Shown: positions 58,701 through 64,000 of the stretch, one piece after another | Numbering within the stretch: the first letter of the stretch is position 1 | Layout: each line of letters opens with the position of its first letter | Assembly: GCA_046329535.1 (NCBI GenBank) | Contig: JAXLUN010000003.1 | Location: 248,001 to 312,000 of the forward strand | Length of the DNA: 64,000 nucleotides | DNA from: Bog-950 sp046329535 | Lineage (GTDB): Bacteria; Bacteroidota; Bacteroidia; Chitinophagales; LD1 | Direction: 5' to 3' | Notes under the pieces: generated by a model | Seen by the model: only the letters and a program-made list of their open reading frames with translations | Told to the model about the DNA's origin: nothing | Database searches by the model: none | Program-made: the position numbers and the translations under genes

Positions 58701-61700
58701 GTAGCTGCGGTTGGAGTTTGGTTAACAGTCAAGGTTACAGGAGCTGAAGCACTTGACGTGCATCCTGTAACGGTTTGTGTAACTGTGTAATTGCCGGCAT
58801 TAGTTAATGCTGCACTGGCTATTGTAACAGGATTACCTGATTGAGAGAAACTGTTTGGTCCTGTCCAACTGAAAGTTGCACCGCCAGCGCCAGATGCGGT
58901 AAAGGTTACACTTTGCCCTGTACAAACTGGATTTGGCACTACAGTAGTAATAACAGGAGCTGCCGGTGTAGAGTTAACTGTTACAGTAACAGTAGCAGTA
59001 TCTGATGAGCAGCCACTTAAAGTTTGATAAAGAGAGTAGGTGCCGGCTGCTGCCAAGGTAACACCTGCAATACTAGGATTTTGATTTGTTGAAGCAAAGC
59101 TATTAGGTCCGTACCAATTCCACGTAGACGCTCCACTACCGGTTCCGCTCAAAGAAAGTGTTTGACCTGTACAAACCGGATTTGGTGAAGCACCAGCAGT
59201 AGGAGCTCCTGGTTTAGGTAATACACTGATTGTGGTACTTGCTGATGCAGTACAGTTGTTACCATCGGTTATCGTCAAATTATATGCTCCGCCATAAGAG
59301 CTGATAGCATTAGTACGAGTTGGGTTCTGAGTATTCGCTGAAAACGCTACTGGACCTGACCATAAATATGTGTATGAACCATTTCCTCCACTAGGTGTAG
59401 ATGTTAAACTAATTGTTCTGGTTTCACAAACTGGGCTATTGCTTGAATTTGAAACAGTAGGTGAAGGATTAACTGTAACGGATGTTGCAGTAGTTGCTGA
59501 GCAACCATTTCCATCGGTAACTGTTAAACTGTATGAACCTGTAAAAGTAGTAAGAGCACCTGACCTTGTCGGATTTTGTGTATTAGCTGTATAAGATACA
59601 GGGCCTGACCATGCATAACCATAAGAACCATTTCCTCCGCTTGGATTAGATGTAAGATTAATAGTGGCACCGGAACAAACTGGAGTATTACTGCCTGCTG
59701 TTACAGATGGTGTAAGATTTATAAGAACGTTCGTAGTTGAAGTAGCCGAACAGAAATTGGCATCTGTAATTGTTACATTATACGCCCCCCCGTAAGTTGT
59801 TTGTGCATTGGTTCTGGTTGGACTCTGAGTGCCTGAACTAAAGGAAGCAGGACCATTCCATGAGTAACCAAAAGGAGAAGTTCCTCCAGCAGATGTTGCG
59901 TTCAAACTCAACGTACTGCCAACACATACCGGACTGTTCCTTGATGCTGTTACACTAACCCCCTGGTTAACTACAACATTAGTTGCGGCAGAACCAGAAC
60001 ATCCGTTAGCATCCGTAACTGTAACATTATAAGTTCCTTGGTATGCGGAAGTAGCTCCTGGCCTAGATGGATTCTGAACGCTTGCTGCATAAGCAGAAGG
60101 ACCACTCCATACATATGTATATGAACCCGAAAGAGATGAAGTTAAATTTAAAGTTCCGCCTGTACAAACGGGAGAGTTACTTCCTGCGGTAACCGAAAGA
60201 TTGGGATTAATAGTAATTTGCTTAGTAGTTGATACTGTTCCACATGAACCACCTATTGAAGTTAAGGTAAGAGTAATTGGAGATACTGCATTAGTTGCTG
60301 CAGTATATGTAGCTGTTCCGGGTGTAGAACCTCCATTGTTAGCAAAGGTACCACTAGGTGCTGACCAAACAGCCCCAGTAGCTCCTCCACCGAATGAACC
60401 GCCCAAAGCTATTGTCGTACTACCTTGACATATTCCTGGTATAGCTGGACCTGCATTTACTGTAGGATTCGGGTTAACTGTAATTTGTTTAGTAGCAGTT
60501 GCAGTTCCACATCCCCCACCACTGGTTGTCAGTGTCAGTGTCACTGGAGAAGTTGAATTAGCAGCTGCGGTATAGGTGGTTGTGTTAGGAGTTGAGCCAG
60601 TGTTGTTATTAAAAGTGCCTCCGGCACCTCCATCCGACCAAATTGCCGAAGTAGCTCCGCCTCCAAAAGAACCACCCAAAGCCACAGATGTTCCTCCCTG
60701 GCATATTGCAGCTACAGCTCCGCCAGCATTTGCCGTTGGGCTAGGATTTACCTGTATTGTTTTGCTGGCATTGGCGGTACCACAAGGACCACCGGTAGTT
60801 GTTAATACTAGTGTTGCAGTTCCTGAAAATCCTGACGGAGGTGTCCATGTTGCCGTTAGCGTATTAGCGTTCGGATTAAACGTACCGCCACTTACGGTAG
60901 ACCAAGTTCCACCTGTAGCACTTCCACCTACGCTTCCATTTAAAGGAGCTGAAGTACTACCTTGGCAGATTGCTGCCATTGCAGCACCAGCATTAGCTGT
61001 TGGGCTTGGATTTACTACGATAGTTTTGCTGGCTGTAGTAGTACCGCAAGAACCACCTGATGTTGTTAGGGTTAATGTGGCAGTGCCGAAATATCCTGAC
61101 GGAGGAGACCATGTTGCGTTCAGGTTTGTTGCGCTAGGGTTGAAGGTCCCCCCAGCTGAGCTTGACCAAGTACCCCCTGTAGCTCCTCCCCCTACTGAAC
61201 CACCTAATGCTGCAGAAGTTGCTGCCTGACAAATATCTGCCATAGCAGCTCCGGCATTGGCTGTAGGGTTTGGATTAACTACAATTTGCTTAGTTGCAGT
61301 AACTGTACCACAACTTCCACCGGTACTGGTGATTGTTAATGTAATTGGTGTTGTTGAATTAGCTGCTGCAGTAAATGTAGCCGTGCCAGGTGTAGCACCC
61401 GTATTATTAGAGAATGAACCACTTGGTGCAGACCAAACCGCACCGGTAGCTCCTCCACCGAATGAACCGCCCAAAGCAACAGAAGTTCCTCCCTGACAAA
61501 TAGCCGCTACAGCACCACCGGCATTAACCGTTGGATTTAGATTGACAGCAATTGTTACGGATGAAGCTAGTGATGTACAGCCTGCAACCGTCTGCGTAAC
61601 CGTATAGGTGCCTGCCATATTAGTTTGAGCGTTCGTCAAAACTGCTGGATTGCCTGTAAATGTATAACCATTAGGTCCAGCCCAATTATAGGTTGGACTT

Positions 61701-64000
61701 GCTTGGCTACTACTAGCAGTTAATGTAAACGACCCACCCACGCACACTGCAGTAGAGGATGGATTCAAACCGGGAGCTGGCGGAGTGGCTGGATCTGTAA
61801 TTACATAAGAACCCGGCAATGTGAAACCGCAAGCAGGATTTGTTGGGTGGAATACCTGAACAGCTGTATAAGTACCGGCAGTTAAACCAGATATAGTCAA
61901 TGTACCTGCTATTCCACTTCCGGTAGTAGTATAATAGAATGGTCCTTGAAGTGGTCCGCCATTCTTACTATAATATACACCATACTGCACACCAGCGATA
62001 ATCGTATCGTTGGTGATTACAATAGAACCTGTTGCAGAACCACATGTACTTGTACCATTGGTATCAATTGTAGCTGAAGTTAAATTAACACAATGGAAGC
62101 GAAGCACCATATAATCTTCTACTTCACCGTTGTTCGCACTAATAGTTGGCGATGGATTGGTAACGAAAAACGAGGCCTGTGTGGTCAGACGCAGACGCAA
62201 ATAGGTAGTATCGTTCGTTAAATTAAAAAATGGGGAACCTCCAACATTATAGCCCGTCCATCTTAAGGTGGCAGTTGTTGCTGATGCTGGTACTAGAACA
62301 GTATCTACTTCATTCGCATCCAAGAAATCGCCATCTCTATTAAAATCTATCCAACCACAAAGTATTGCTGTTGTTCCTGTATTATTGGTAACATTCACAA
62401 CCTGACTGAATCTAGTCGAAGTATCCTGTACATTCACTATAGTAAAATAAGGACTTCCCGTACCAGTTATACCGTCTTCATCATCGGGAGTTGTTCCTAG
62501 TGAATCATCTTTAAAAGCCTTATAGGAAGGTTGAGCAAAGTCTTCTTTGTCAATATTTGAACCGATTTTCAATGCATTAAACACAATGTGGTTAGGCGTT
62601 CCGTAGCTAGCAGGAGCATCAGCGTAATCAAAGTTCAAAAGAATGCCGATTCGCCATTTGAAAATGAGGTGAATATCATCACCTGCGGTGTTATTAGTTA
62701 AGTCAAAACTATTCGCAATAACATTCGGGTTTAAAGCAGTGCTATGCACTGTCGTTCCCAATACGACCAAAGAATCTCCTTCTACAACAAAATGATTACT
62801 ACCGCTTGGCACTCCGGTTTCACCTAAATAGTCATTTCCTGTCCCGCCCAGATAGGTACCGAAATACTGTGTTTTTAAATCTGTTCCAATAACGAACCAG
62901 AATATGTCCCAAGTTCCGCCATTGTGTGTACTATCATAGAAGGTACCCCCATCCTGTAAGTTTTGAACCGGGAAGCGAGATGCTGCAGCAGTAGAGTTAG
63001 ATGCTGTTTCACCAAAAATAGTTACAGCATAAGGTGTATAAGTTTTTAAGCAGTTAGCCCTATCATCACCAGTACCTCCGAAATAAGTCGCTTGCCAAGG
63101 ATTGGTGCCTGTTCCATTCCAACCGGCTCTGGGGGCTTTACCAATTATTGCATCCTGTGCACCTTTGTTAACTGTACTAAAACGATTTCCAGCAGAGTTA
63201 GGCCCTAACCAAAAATCAGTACTGCTGGTAAAACCAGTAACAAATAATGTGTCAAATACACCAATTGCTAAGCCAAAAAACTCATCTGCTCCAGTACCAC
63301 CGATTCTACTAAGCATTTGTGCAGATTGTCCATTTGAATTTAAAACGCCTAGGATACCATCGGCAGAACCTGTAGATCCACCAGCACCAAGGTTATTAAC
63401 AAGAGCTGGGAAACTTGTTGCGGATGTAGATGAACCTGAGAAAGCTATAGAACCATCATCCAAAATATCCAAATCATTCAACTTATCAGATCCTGTACCT
63501 CCTACATAAGTACCAAAAGCTAATGTTCTGTAACCGGTGAATTTAGCAATATACATTTCATTATCCCCCGAGTAAGTTGCATCCATCGCACTTGCTGAGA
63601 TATATGTTGCAGTGGAACCTGCTAAATCCGCGTTTACAACTCCACCTACAATAAAGTCTGTATTATTAATTGCATGAATGGTATACATGTTATCTCCTGC
63701 ACCGGTATGTCCCAAATAAGTCGAATAGTTTAATGCATTTAAGGTAGGTGCACTAAACGCAGCCACAAAACCTTCACGGCCTGTGTTGAAGGTGCCATCA
63801 AAAGGGGTATTTACCAATGGGAAAGTAGTTGCATTACTGCTAGTGTAACCACAAACAAATACAGTACTTTTATCTGGTGATAGTGAAAGTCCATAAATTC
63901 CATCCAAACCAGATCCACCAAAATAGGTTACGGCTAAAAGCTGTGCTCCATTAGAACTAATCTTATAGAGAATTGCATCTCGGTTACCACCATTGCCACC
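43772..64000 (-). CDS. Giant multi-repeat T9SS type B adhesin (5' end beyond window)
   Basis: The frame is open from the right edge to TAA 43772-43774, giving at least 6742 residues with no internal stop. Order from the N-terminal side: SBBP-like propeller repeats (YxGGTGxD, 62650-64000), a GEVED domain (62100-62580), five ICQG-type repeats, seven SPVC-type Ig repeats, 14 cadherin/VCBS-like units, PKD-like units, 23 units of about 85 residues, a second block of about 10 VCBS-like units, and a C-terminal type B sorting domain (YIPNGFSPNGDGVNDEY, FDRWGVEVWF; 43772-44040). The repeats are rich in Thr, Ser, Asn and Asp, with a few cysteines each. No catalytic domain is seen. By analogy with SprB it should be a cell-surface filament or adhesin exported with PorP/SprF. 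TTG 63907 is not a credible start. Confidence 0.92.
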   Translation of the reverse strand, partial: GGNGGNRDAILYKISSNGAQLLAVTYFGGSGLDGIYGLSLSPDKSTVFVCGYTSSNATTFPLVNTPFDGTFNTGREGFVAAFSAPTLNALNYSTYLGHTGAGDNMYTIHAINNTDFIVGGVVNADLAGSTATYISASAMDATYSGDNEMYIAKFTGYRTLAFGTYVGGTGSDKLNDLDILDDGSIAFSGSSTSATSFPALVNNLGAGGSTGSADGILGVLNSNGQSAQMLSRIGGTGADEFFGLAIGVFDTLFVTGFTSSTDFWLGPNSAGNRFSTVNKGAQDAIIGKAPRAGWNGTGTNPWQATYFGGTGDDRANCLKTYTPYAVTIFGETASNSTAAASRFPVQNLQDGGTFYDSTHNGGTWDIFWFVIGTDLKTQYFGTYLGGTGNDYLGETGVPSGSNHFVVEGDSLVVLGTTVHSTALNPNVIANSFDLTNNTAGDDIHLIFKWRIGILLNFDYADAPASYGTPNHIVFNALKIGSNIDKEDFAQPSYKAFKDDSLGTTPDDEDGITGTGSPYFTIVNVQDTSTRFSQVVNVTNNTGTTAILCGWIDFNRDGDFLDANEVDTVLVPASATTATLRWTGYNVGGSPFFNLTNDTTYLRLRLTTQASFFVTNPSPTISANNGEVEDYMVLRFHCVNLTSATIDTNGTSTCGSATGSIVITNDTIIAGVQYGVYYSKNGGPLQGPFYYTTTGSGIAGTLTISGLTAGTYTAVQVFHPTNPACGFTLPGSYVITDPATPPAPGLNPSSTAVCVGGSFTLTASSSQASPTYNWAGPNGYTFTGNPAVLTNAQTNMAGTYTVTQTVAGCTSLASSVTIAVNLNPTVNAGGAVAAICQGGTSVALGGSFGGGATGAVWSAPSGSFSNNTGATPGTATFTAAANSTTPITLTITSTGGSCGTVTATKQIVVNPNPTANAGAAMADICQAATSAALGGSVGGGATGGTWSSSAGGTFNPSATNLNATWSPPSGYFGTATLTLTTSGGSCGTTTASKTIVVNPSPTANAGAAMAAICQGSTSAPLNGSVGGSATGGTWSTVSGGTFNPNANTLTATWTPPSGFSGTATLVLTTTGGPCGTANASKTIQVNPSPTANAGGAVAAICQGGTSVALGGSFGGGATSAIWSDGGAGGTFNNNTGSTPNTTTYTAAANSTSPVTLTLTTSGGGCGTATATKQITVNPNPTVNAGPAIPGICQGSTTIALGGSFGGGATGAVWSAPSGTFANNGGSTPGTATYTAATNAVSPITLTLTSIGGSCGTVSTTKQITINPNLSVTAGSNSPVCTGGTLNLTSSLSGSYTYVWSGPSAYAASVQNPSRPGATSAYQGTYNVTVTDANGCSGSAATNVVVNQGVSVTASRNSPVCVGSTLSLNATSAGGTSPFGYSWNGPASFSSGTQSPTRTNAQTTYGGAYNVTITDANFCSATSTTNVLINLTPSVTAGSNTPVCSGATINLTSNPSGGNGSYGYAWSGPVSYTANTQNPTRSGALTTFTGSYSLTVTDGNGCSATTATSVTVNPSPTVSNSSNSPVCETRTISLTSTPSGGNGSYTYLWSGPVAFSANTQNPTRTNAISSYGGAYNLTITDGNNCTASASTTISVLPKPGAPTAGASPNPVCTGQTLSLSGTGSGASTWNWYGPNSFASTNQNPSIAGVTLAAAGTYSLYQTLSGCSSDTATVTVTVNSTPAAPVITTVVPNPVCTGQSVTFTASGAGGATFSWTGPNSFSQSGNPVTIASAALTNAGNYTVTQTVTGCTSSASAPVTLTVNQTPTAATPTSNSPVCYGGTLNLFESTIPGATYSWSGPGFTSSLQNPTRTNATPLMSGVYSVTVTVNGCSNTNSATVTATVTSCPPVAIDDSYSTNEDTPLTIAAPGVLTNDNDPAGQPLTVTTTPISGPSNGSLTLNSNGSFTYTPNTNYNGTDVFCYRVCDNESPVACDTACVTITVNPVNDKPVVNDSIITTPEDVPVTVCLPISDLDVPVQPHTVTLCGGPANGSLNGTLSVNNGTAPHTVCFTYTPNLNYNGPDQVCLIVCDNAGGCDTATVNITVTPVNDRPVANDDYYTNCTGTAIANNVMSNDNDVDGPFVTLLGPLTGPFSGGSLSLSGTGSFTYTPVSPLFNGLDSFTYVICDGGTPNLCDTATAILDYSCVNVPPVAVNDNYNVNEDQVLTISAPGILANDFDQDGGAITLNTPQLSGPSHGSLTLNANGSFVYTPTANYYGLDTFQYVICDTDVPVKCDTGSVFITVNPVNDNPTVTDTVIVTCEDCGPITVCRSITDVETDQDYYVSGLLCGPNSGTVSTSVNNTSNTLCVTYTSNLNFNGVDSVCVILCDNGIPNLCDTIRIPITVTPVNDKPVANDDAYATNEDTPLIIIAPGVLSNDSDPADGTTVTVTGVVSGPSNGTLTLNANGSFSYTPSSNFTGTDIFCYRIIDNGTPLPALADTACVTITVNPVNDPPVVNDTVITQCEDCGPITVCLPVSNPDAGQSLNVAAVLCGPNSGTYSTSLVVNTLCVTYTSNNNFNGNDSICVVVCDNGSPILCDTTKIRITVTPVNDPPVANNDTYSTNEDTPLNISAPGVLANDNDAADGTTVTVTNVVSGPSNGTVTLNANGSFTYTPNSNYSGTDVFCYRIIDNGTPLPALADTACVTITINSVNDAPVVNDSTVTIPEDGSITVCLPIADGDSASQQHTVSICDAPNNGSITSGPVVNNIGLPHTVCVTYVPTANFNGLDSICLTICDNGIPFLCDNAVIRINVTPVNDPPVANDDSYSTNEDTPLTVSAPGVLSNDSDPVDGTPVSVTNVTSGPSNGSVTLNANGSFTYIPNSGYNGVDVFCYRIIDAGTPGPGLADTACVTITINQVNDPPHIPDTTVTTCEDCPINICVPYTDADTADIHTTTLLCPGQNGTVSGITVNQSTNTICFNYVSYQNLNGTDSVCVVVCDNGVPQRCDTSTITILVTPVNDPPYADTIYVVTYENQPIGVNVSSATGDVEGNPLTYTYGAVTPNNGTYAITGNGAVVVTPNTGFAGTFAIPYTVCDLSPYVVNILCDGAAIVVTVLPSGDTLVNHSPVANNDYVTTPFNTGIVVNELANDYDPDGDVLQVTVTNTPNNGSYTVNAGGTINYTPNTGFFGFDTIGYTVCDPTAANNPKPLCDNAIIVIYVSKDSTANVNDAPVAVDDFATICSDATVTLSLLNNDSDPNGDAITSVIIIDNVNNGTLTAGSLGIYLYDPSAGFNGFDTLVYRICDNGSPSLCDTAVAVIRVFGNPVITPSVSSLTNCSNDSVNITFTSSISGSVITWSASNGTNGAGDIHTVLTNNTSSNQIVTYSVLATSAGGCGSTTLTIPVTVKPRPTATATVNATTFCSGDNVVINISSNISGSTYTWSGSNGTSGTGNVISDNPVNSGTSSIIVTYSIVGTSNGCSGDTLQVPVTVKPKPVLTVTPSTQTVCSGTAISIDIASTVSGTTVNWFGSNGNSGNSFTINDSPVNIGTSNLTVTYTINGSFNGCAANTVFSTVVVRPRVVADAGQDKSATSCSGSCVQIGGSPTGSGGTGSLTYNWTPVTGLSSTTSPNPNACNLSSTTTYTVVVSDASNCSATDAMVVTITPSSLTAEAGTGGALCSGSGDSVMLGGFPTAVGGVPPYSYTWAPSGLNLTNPANPYAFPATTTKYYLTVTDALGCVSIDSSTVIVYPSLTADAGLDTAVCLGFPANLGGLPTASGGSGSGYSYSWAPSVGVSNITVANPTATPPVTTSYVVTVTDGNGCRKSDTVQVVIRPVPTALAGPDKSLSVCPGDSVILGDNPPVVGGTPSYTYSWSPSTGFTGASNIPNPVVKNLSATTTYTLNVTDANGCSATDNVIVTVTPNTLQAKAGNDASVCSNNNCVQIGGLPTAVGGNSPYTYAWSNAGSLSNAAASNPLGCPSATSTFSVTVTDSRGCSATDAIVVTVNPTPVTSAGPDTTVCIGSTITIGGSPSASGGTPGYSYSWQPTTGLSLPNVANPLASPAVVTTYQLIVIDSKGCSTLDEVTVTPRNNPIVDAGSDLTLVNCAADTACVVANITSGTTPYTYVWTPSTGLTSTTTANTCVTGITTTTSYQLQVTDVYGCIGSDFVTVNVTPSTLQADAGNAGTLCANAGASLAIGGNPTAVGGTSPYVYTWASAPAGFASSLSNPVVTPNGTTKYYVTVTDAKGCQSFDSVSVNVNPAPAVNAGLDTTICSGFCVTIGGIPTGSAGTTPYQYSWTPTLGLNANNTANPLACPLITTTYTVQLTDSNGCITTDAVTVTVRPNPVANAGVDKTLTSCGGDSVQIGGSPSGSGGTPNYTYSWSPSTGLNGNTTVTNPWVKGINASQLYTLVVTDANGCTAEDAVLVNVVPSNLSADAGNGGSYCAGSGGSVTLGSSPTAVGGSPAYSYSWSGGLASVANPLASPSSTTKYYVTITDSKGCLAIDSATVIVNPAPAANAGNDTAICLGSSVNLGGTPAASGGTSGYTYSWTPGVGLSSSSASNPTANPVITTTYVLVVTDANGCSATDNIAVAVRSNPVANAGLDKTLVACSADSVQIGGSPTATGGGGTYTYTWSPALGLSSDVIANPYVSHIGSSSNYTVTVTDQFGCSATDQVAVIVNNPSLVAEAGNNVAFCQGASVSVTLGGSPTAVGGTPSYTYTWTPLAGLNDSTLANPVATPLTSTTYSVAVKDATGCIAEDTVRITINPRPVVNAGVPDTICSGVCVELGGAPTASGGTGSYTYNWTPTFFFSTPTTVANPTVCPTNNVTYVVTATDSLGCSNNASVTIRVNQNPTANAGVDKTLVACPDACITIGGTPTATGGGGGYLYAWAPSAGLNNTGLANPSVCNLAQSVTYNLTVTDANGCTAIDQTLINVVQSTLTADAGNDKSICAGQPTCITIGGTNAVTGGSTPYLIEWSPVAGICNANNIANPDVNPTDTTTYILLVTDALGCVAIDSMVVYANPAVTASVSPDTAICQGGSALLGSNPTGSGGTPNYTYSWSPGTGLSSTTSGNPVATPLVTTAYCVTVTDAVGCSSSTCQNVNVNAGVFADAGQDKTITSCPGAFVVIGGSPVATGGSGNYSYAWSPSTGLNGTTIPNPIVSNITVTTTYTLSVTDNATGCSSVDLITVTVNPTTLDVDAGTNKVFCANSTSCVQIGGNPTATGGVTPYIYQWAPIAGLSDASIANPCASPLNTTTYYLTVTDQLGCFITDSVVVNVSPLIAVNAGIDTLICGATSIVLGGNPVAVGGTLPYTYQWSAGAFPSNTDHPTATPLSNTSYTLTVTDSLGCSASDIVNINLRTNPTASAGPDATITACSADSAVLGGSPTGSGGQSPYTYLWNPPVALSNIAASNPTVRNLGFTTLYTVTVIDSFGCRANDEVQVTVLPNTLFVEAGVNVGSLCSNVSGCVTLGGSPTVSGGVGPYVFNWIGTGVTDPTSAHPQACPTGTTTYTVVVTDQDGCQASDTVLVVVNTPTEVSIVGATTPLLPQYCVGSPNVLLAGVPAGGTFTGPFVTGNVFQPISVGNWCITYEYTNPATGCTDDTTVCITVNPLPVVSFSGLNANYCRADTCATLTGTPAGGTFSGSGISGNTFCPSAAALGNSVITYSYTDPQTGCSNTATFTVNVKDVPVLDLSVSSNTVCAGATAVVTPTYSFDVFNIAWSVLGGSNIGSGLNPITVSPTGVDYCIIGTAINTPNGCISRDTICIHVNQNPVANSDTANTCEEEFVVVDVTGNDTDPEGNNNTVTVLSSPNGVTSVNGGSVTYTPNLNYNGVDVVTYILCNTNCPNACDTGTVLVNICPINDPPVITDITDTIYENTIDTVCPIIVDVDDASSTLTVNAYACQSLNGTVSVENGCVIYTPTLNWTGTQVICVSVCDTSGACDTGTVTIVVLPTNNAPIAEKINVTVCNSTSIGINVSSAVVDPDGDPLSFSYGSVTGPVGSTWAFNVTGNGAVVFSADLPGNYFIPYYVCDQSGIPPFSLCDTNLITVRVIVCDSLNEPPVANDDNVITTVSTGTTINELANDFDPDGDPLNVTILSGPLLVGATANVNPNGTISYNSPVIGIDQITYIICDPYNACDTAVITIYVDSTTNSNHPPVAVDDFETTDYGTPVVVNVLGNDHDPDGNPILVTVIPCPASDGVATVTSNGNTITYIPGPNANALNPDTFCYVICEVANPNSCDTANVVVYINNSVQGVADCGNNVTGRENPIDINVLANDFDPELDSFWVSTVLPITGTTHGTATVNADGSLHYIPANDTCDYTDTISYVIEDIHGATDTVDVCIYIDCCRKPVANTDSSTIIPGDVLIIDVQNNDVTYGVTASTTILSGPTHGSAVLNGSTVTYTPNANHCGLDTVQYAISSYCGADTGLLIVLVNCNQKPDAQKDFLSMCINDTATICVLANDTDPDGNTLSISGFGTAIPNNLGQVVAVDGCNVTFQSNGTAGAFSLRYYTCDNGLPSKCDTNVIVVQVLACIPTQLDTIYDTTCVMCPDTICLDGVIVGNNNPTITSLCDPQNGTVEILSDSLCFVYTPNQSFIGNDTFCIIACDTLGYCDTSVVIITVVDPLIQAVDEPCDLDTAYLNSPITIRVLDNDILPVAADTTVSLITLPVNGTAVVNPDNSVTYTPNNNFEGGELFSYLVCAVSGNYSYCDTATICITVVDTTVDCYIPNGFSPNGDGVNDEYLIPCNSNYPDATLRIFDRWGVEVWFSEGPYTNNWDGRNMQGVVLPDGTYYLIYEYNDGSGKREAKFVVIHR
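44050..46908 (-). repeat. Adhesin block of about 10 VCBS/cadherin-like units (C-terminal side)
   Basis: Units of about 95 residues, each opening like PVANDDN and holding NDxDPDG and YTPN segments, more diverged from each other than the units at 54250-58470. Such units bind calcium through the D/N-rich loops in related families. Confidence 0.8.
47610..53478 (-). repeat. Adhesin block of 23 units, 85 residues each, in A-B-C triplets
   Basis: Units contain GGxPTAxGGxxxYxYxWxP and TTTYxxxVTDxxGC. Unit types alternate strictly: A opens near NAGxDKTLxxC, B near ADAGNxxxxC, C near NAGxDTxIC, repeated A-B-C from unit 1 to unit 23. Mean length is 255 bp per unit, so the higher-order period is about 765 bp. 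Confidence 0.88.
54250..58470 (-). repeat. Adhesin block of 14 VCBS/cadherin-like units, partly alternating in two types
   Basis: About 100 residues per unit. Type 1 opens PVANDDxYSTNEDTPL and has SGPSNGxxTLNANGSFTYTP. Type 2 opens PVVNDTVITxCEDCGPITVC. Types 1 and 2 alternate through much of the block. Confidence 0.85.
58480..60205 (-). repeat. Adhesin block of seven Ig-like SPVC repeats
   Basis: About 80 residues each; the core pattern is SNSPVCxGxTLxLTSxxSG with YxWSGPxxFxxxxQNPTR and GxYNxTxTDxNGC. Confidence 0.82.
60215..61540 (-). repeat. Adhesin block of five ICQG repeats
   Basis: About 88 residues each; opens NPTxNAGxAxAxICQG, then GGSxGGGATGxxWS and GGSCGTxxAxKxIxVNP. Copies are very similar at DNA level, suggesting recent duplication. 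Confidence 0.82.

Noticed and set aside
60201..61496. Long plus-strand open frames (up to 217 codons) opposite the adhesin
   Set aside because: They are antisense to the ICQG repeats, show the same repeat period, and consist of low-complexity Val/Pro/Ala sequence. The minus-strand frame is continuous through them and has family domains.
63905..63907. TTG as the true start of the adhesin
   Set aside because: The frame stays open to the window edge with more SBBP-like sequence (VTYFGGSGLDG) upstream, and there is no signal peptide at this TTG.

Overview
The window is about 64 kb of a Bacteroidota chromosome, most likely from the Cytophagia/Chitinophagia/Sphingobacteriia side of the phylum. Support comes from type IX secretion (T9SS) C-terminal sorting domains of both type A and type B, a PorP/SprF-family protein, Bacteroidota-style promoters (TTTG, about 19 nt, TAnnTTTG), a fused branched-chain 2-oxoacid dehydrogenase E1, and weak Shine-Dalgarno signals. 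No rRNA, phage, insertion sequence or CRISPR array was seen.

Layout. 1-2.3 kb: the 5' part of mraZ (first gene of a division/cell-wall cluster running off the left edge) with a recognisable MraZ operator and a cluster of DnaA-box-like sites, then tig and tRNA-Leu(UAG). 2.3-8 kb: thyA, a DUF4349 lipoprotein, a type B T9SS protein and a polysaccharide flippase. 8-22 kb: a surface-polysaccharide region with a secreted kelch protein, polysaccharide deacetylase, GNAT acyltransferase, a tight aminotransferase/HAD phosphatase/ATP-grasp operon, methyltransferase, two GT4 glycosyltransferases, a NodU-type carbamoyltransferase and a YfhO-like membrane protein. A 21-bp tandem repeat at 11.4-11.85 kb looks like a heptad-repeat reading frame broken only by amber codons. 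22-25.4 kb: two type A T9SS proteins, one an M1 metallopeptidase. 25.5-25.8 kb: seven palindromes spaced exactly 42 bp apart.

25.9-38.8 kb is housekeeping: SCO/DUF420 genes for cytochrome oxidase assembly, the E1 fusion, thioredoxin, the alpha ribosomal operon (infA-rpmJ-rpsM-rpsK-rpsD-rpoA-rplQ), rpsU, an acyl-CoA dehydrogenase, the tRNA-Thr/Tyr/Gly/Thr-tuf operon in the same order as E. coli tufB, and hpf. Four translation-linked promoters here share an extended TAnnTTTGCnnTCC element. 38.9-40.3 kb is tryptophanase.

40.4-64 kb is one surface module on the minus strand: a giant type B T9SS adhesin (at least 6742 residues, N-terminus beyond the right edge), then PorP/SprF, then an OmpA-family protein. 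The adhesin is made of several repeat families. One contains 23 units of about 85 residues arranged in an A-B-C three-unit higher-order period. A hairpin terminator between the adhesin and porP/sprF could set their ratio. This module, the amber-interrupted heptad array and the shared translation-gene promoter element are the most noteworthy items.
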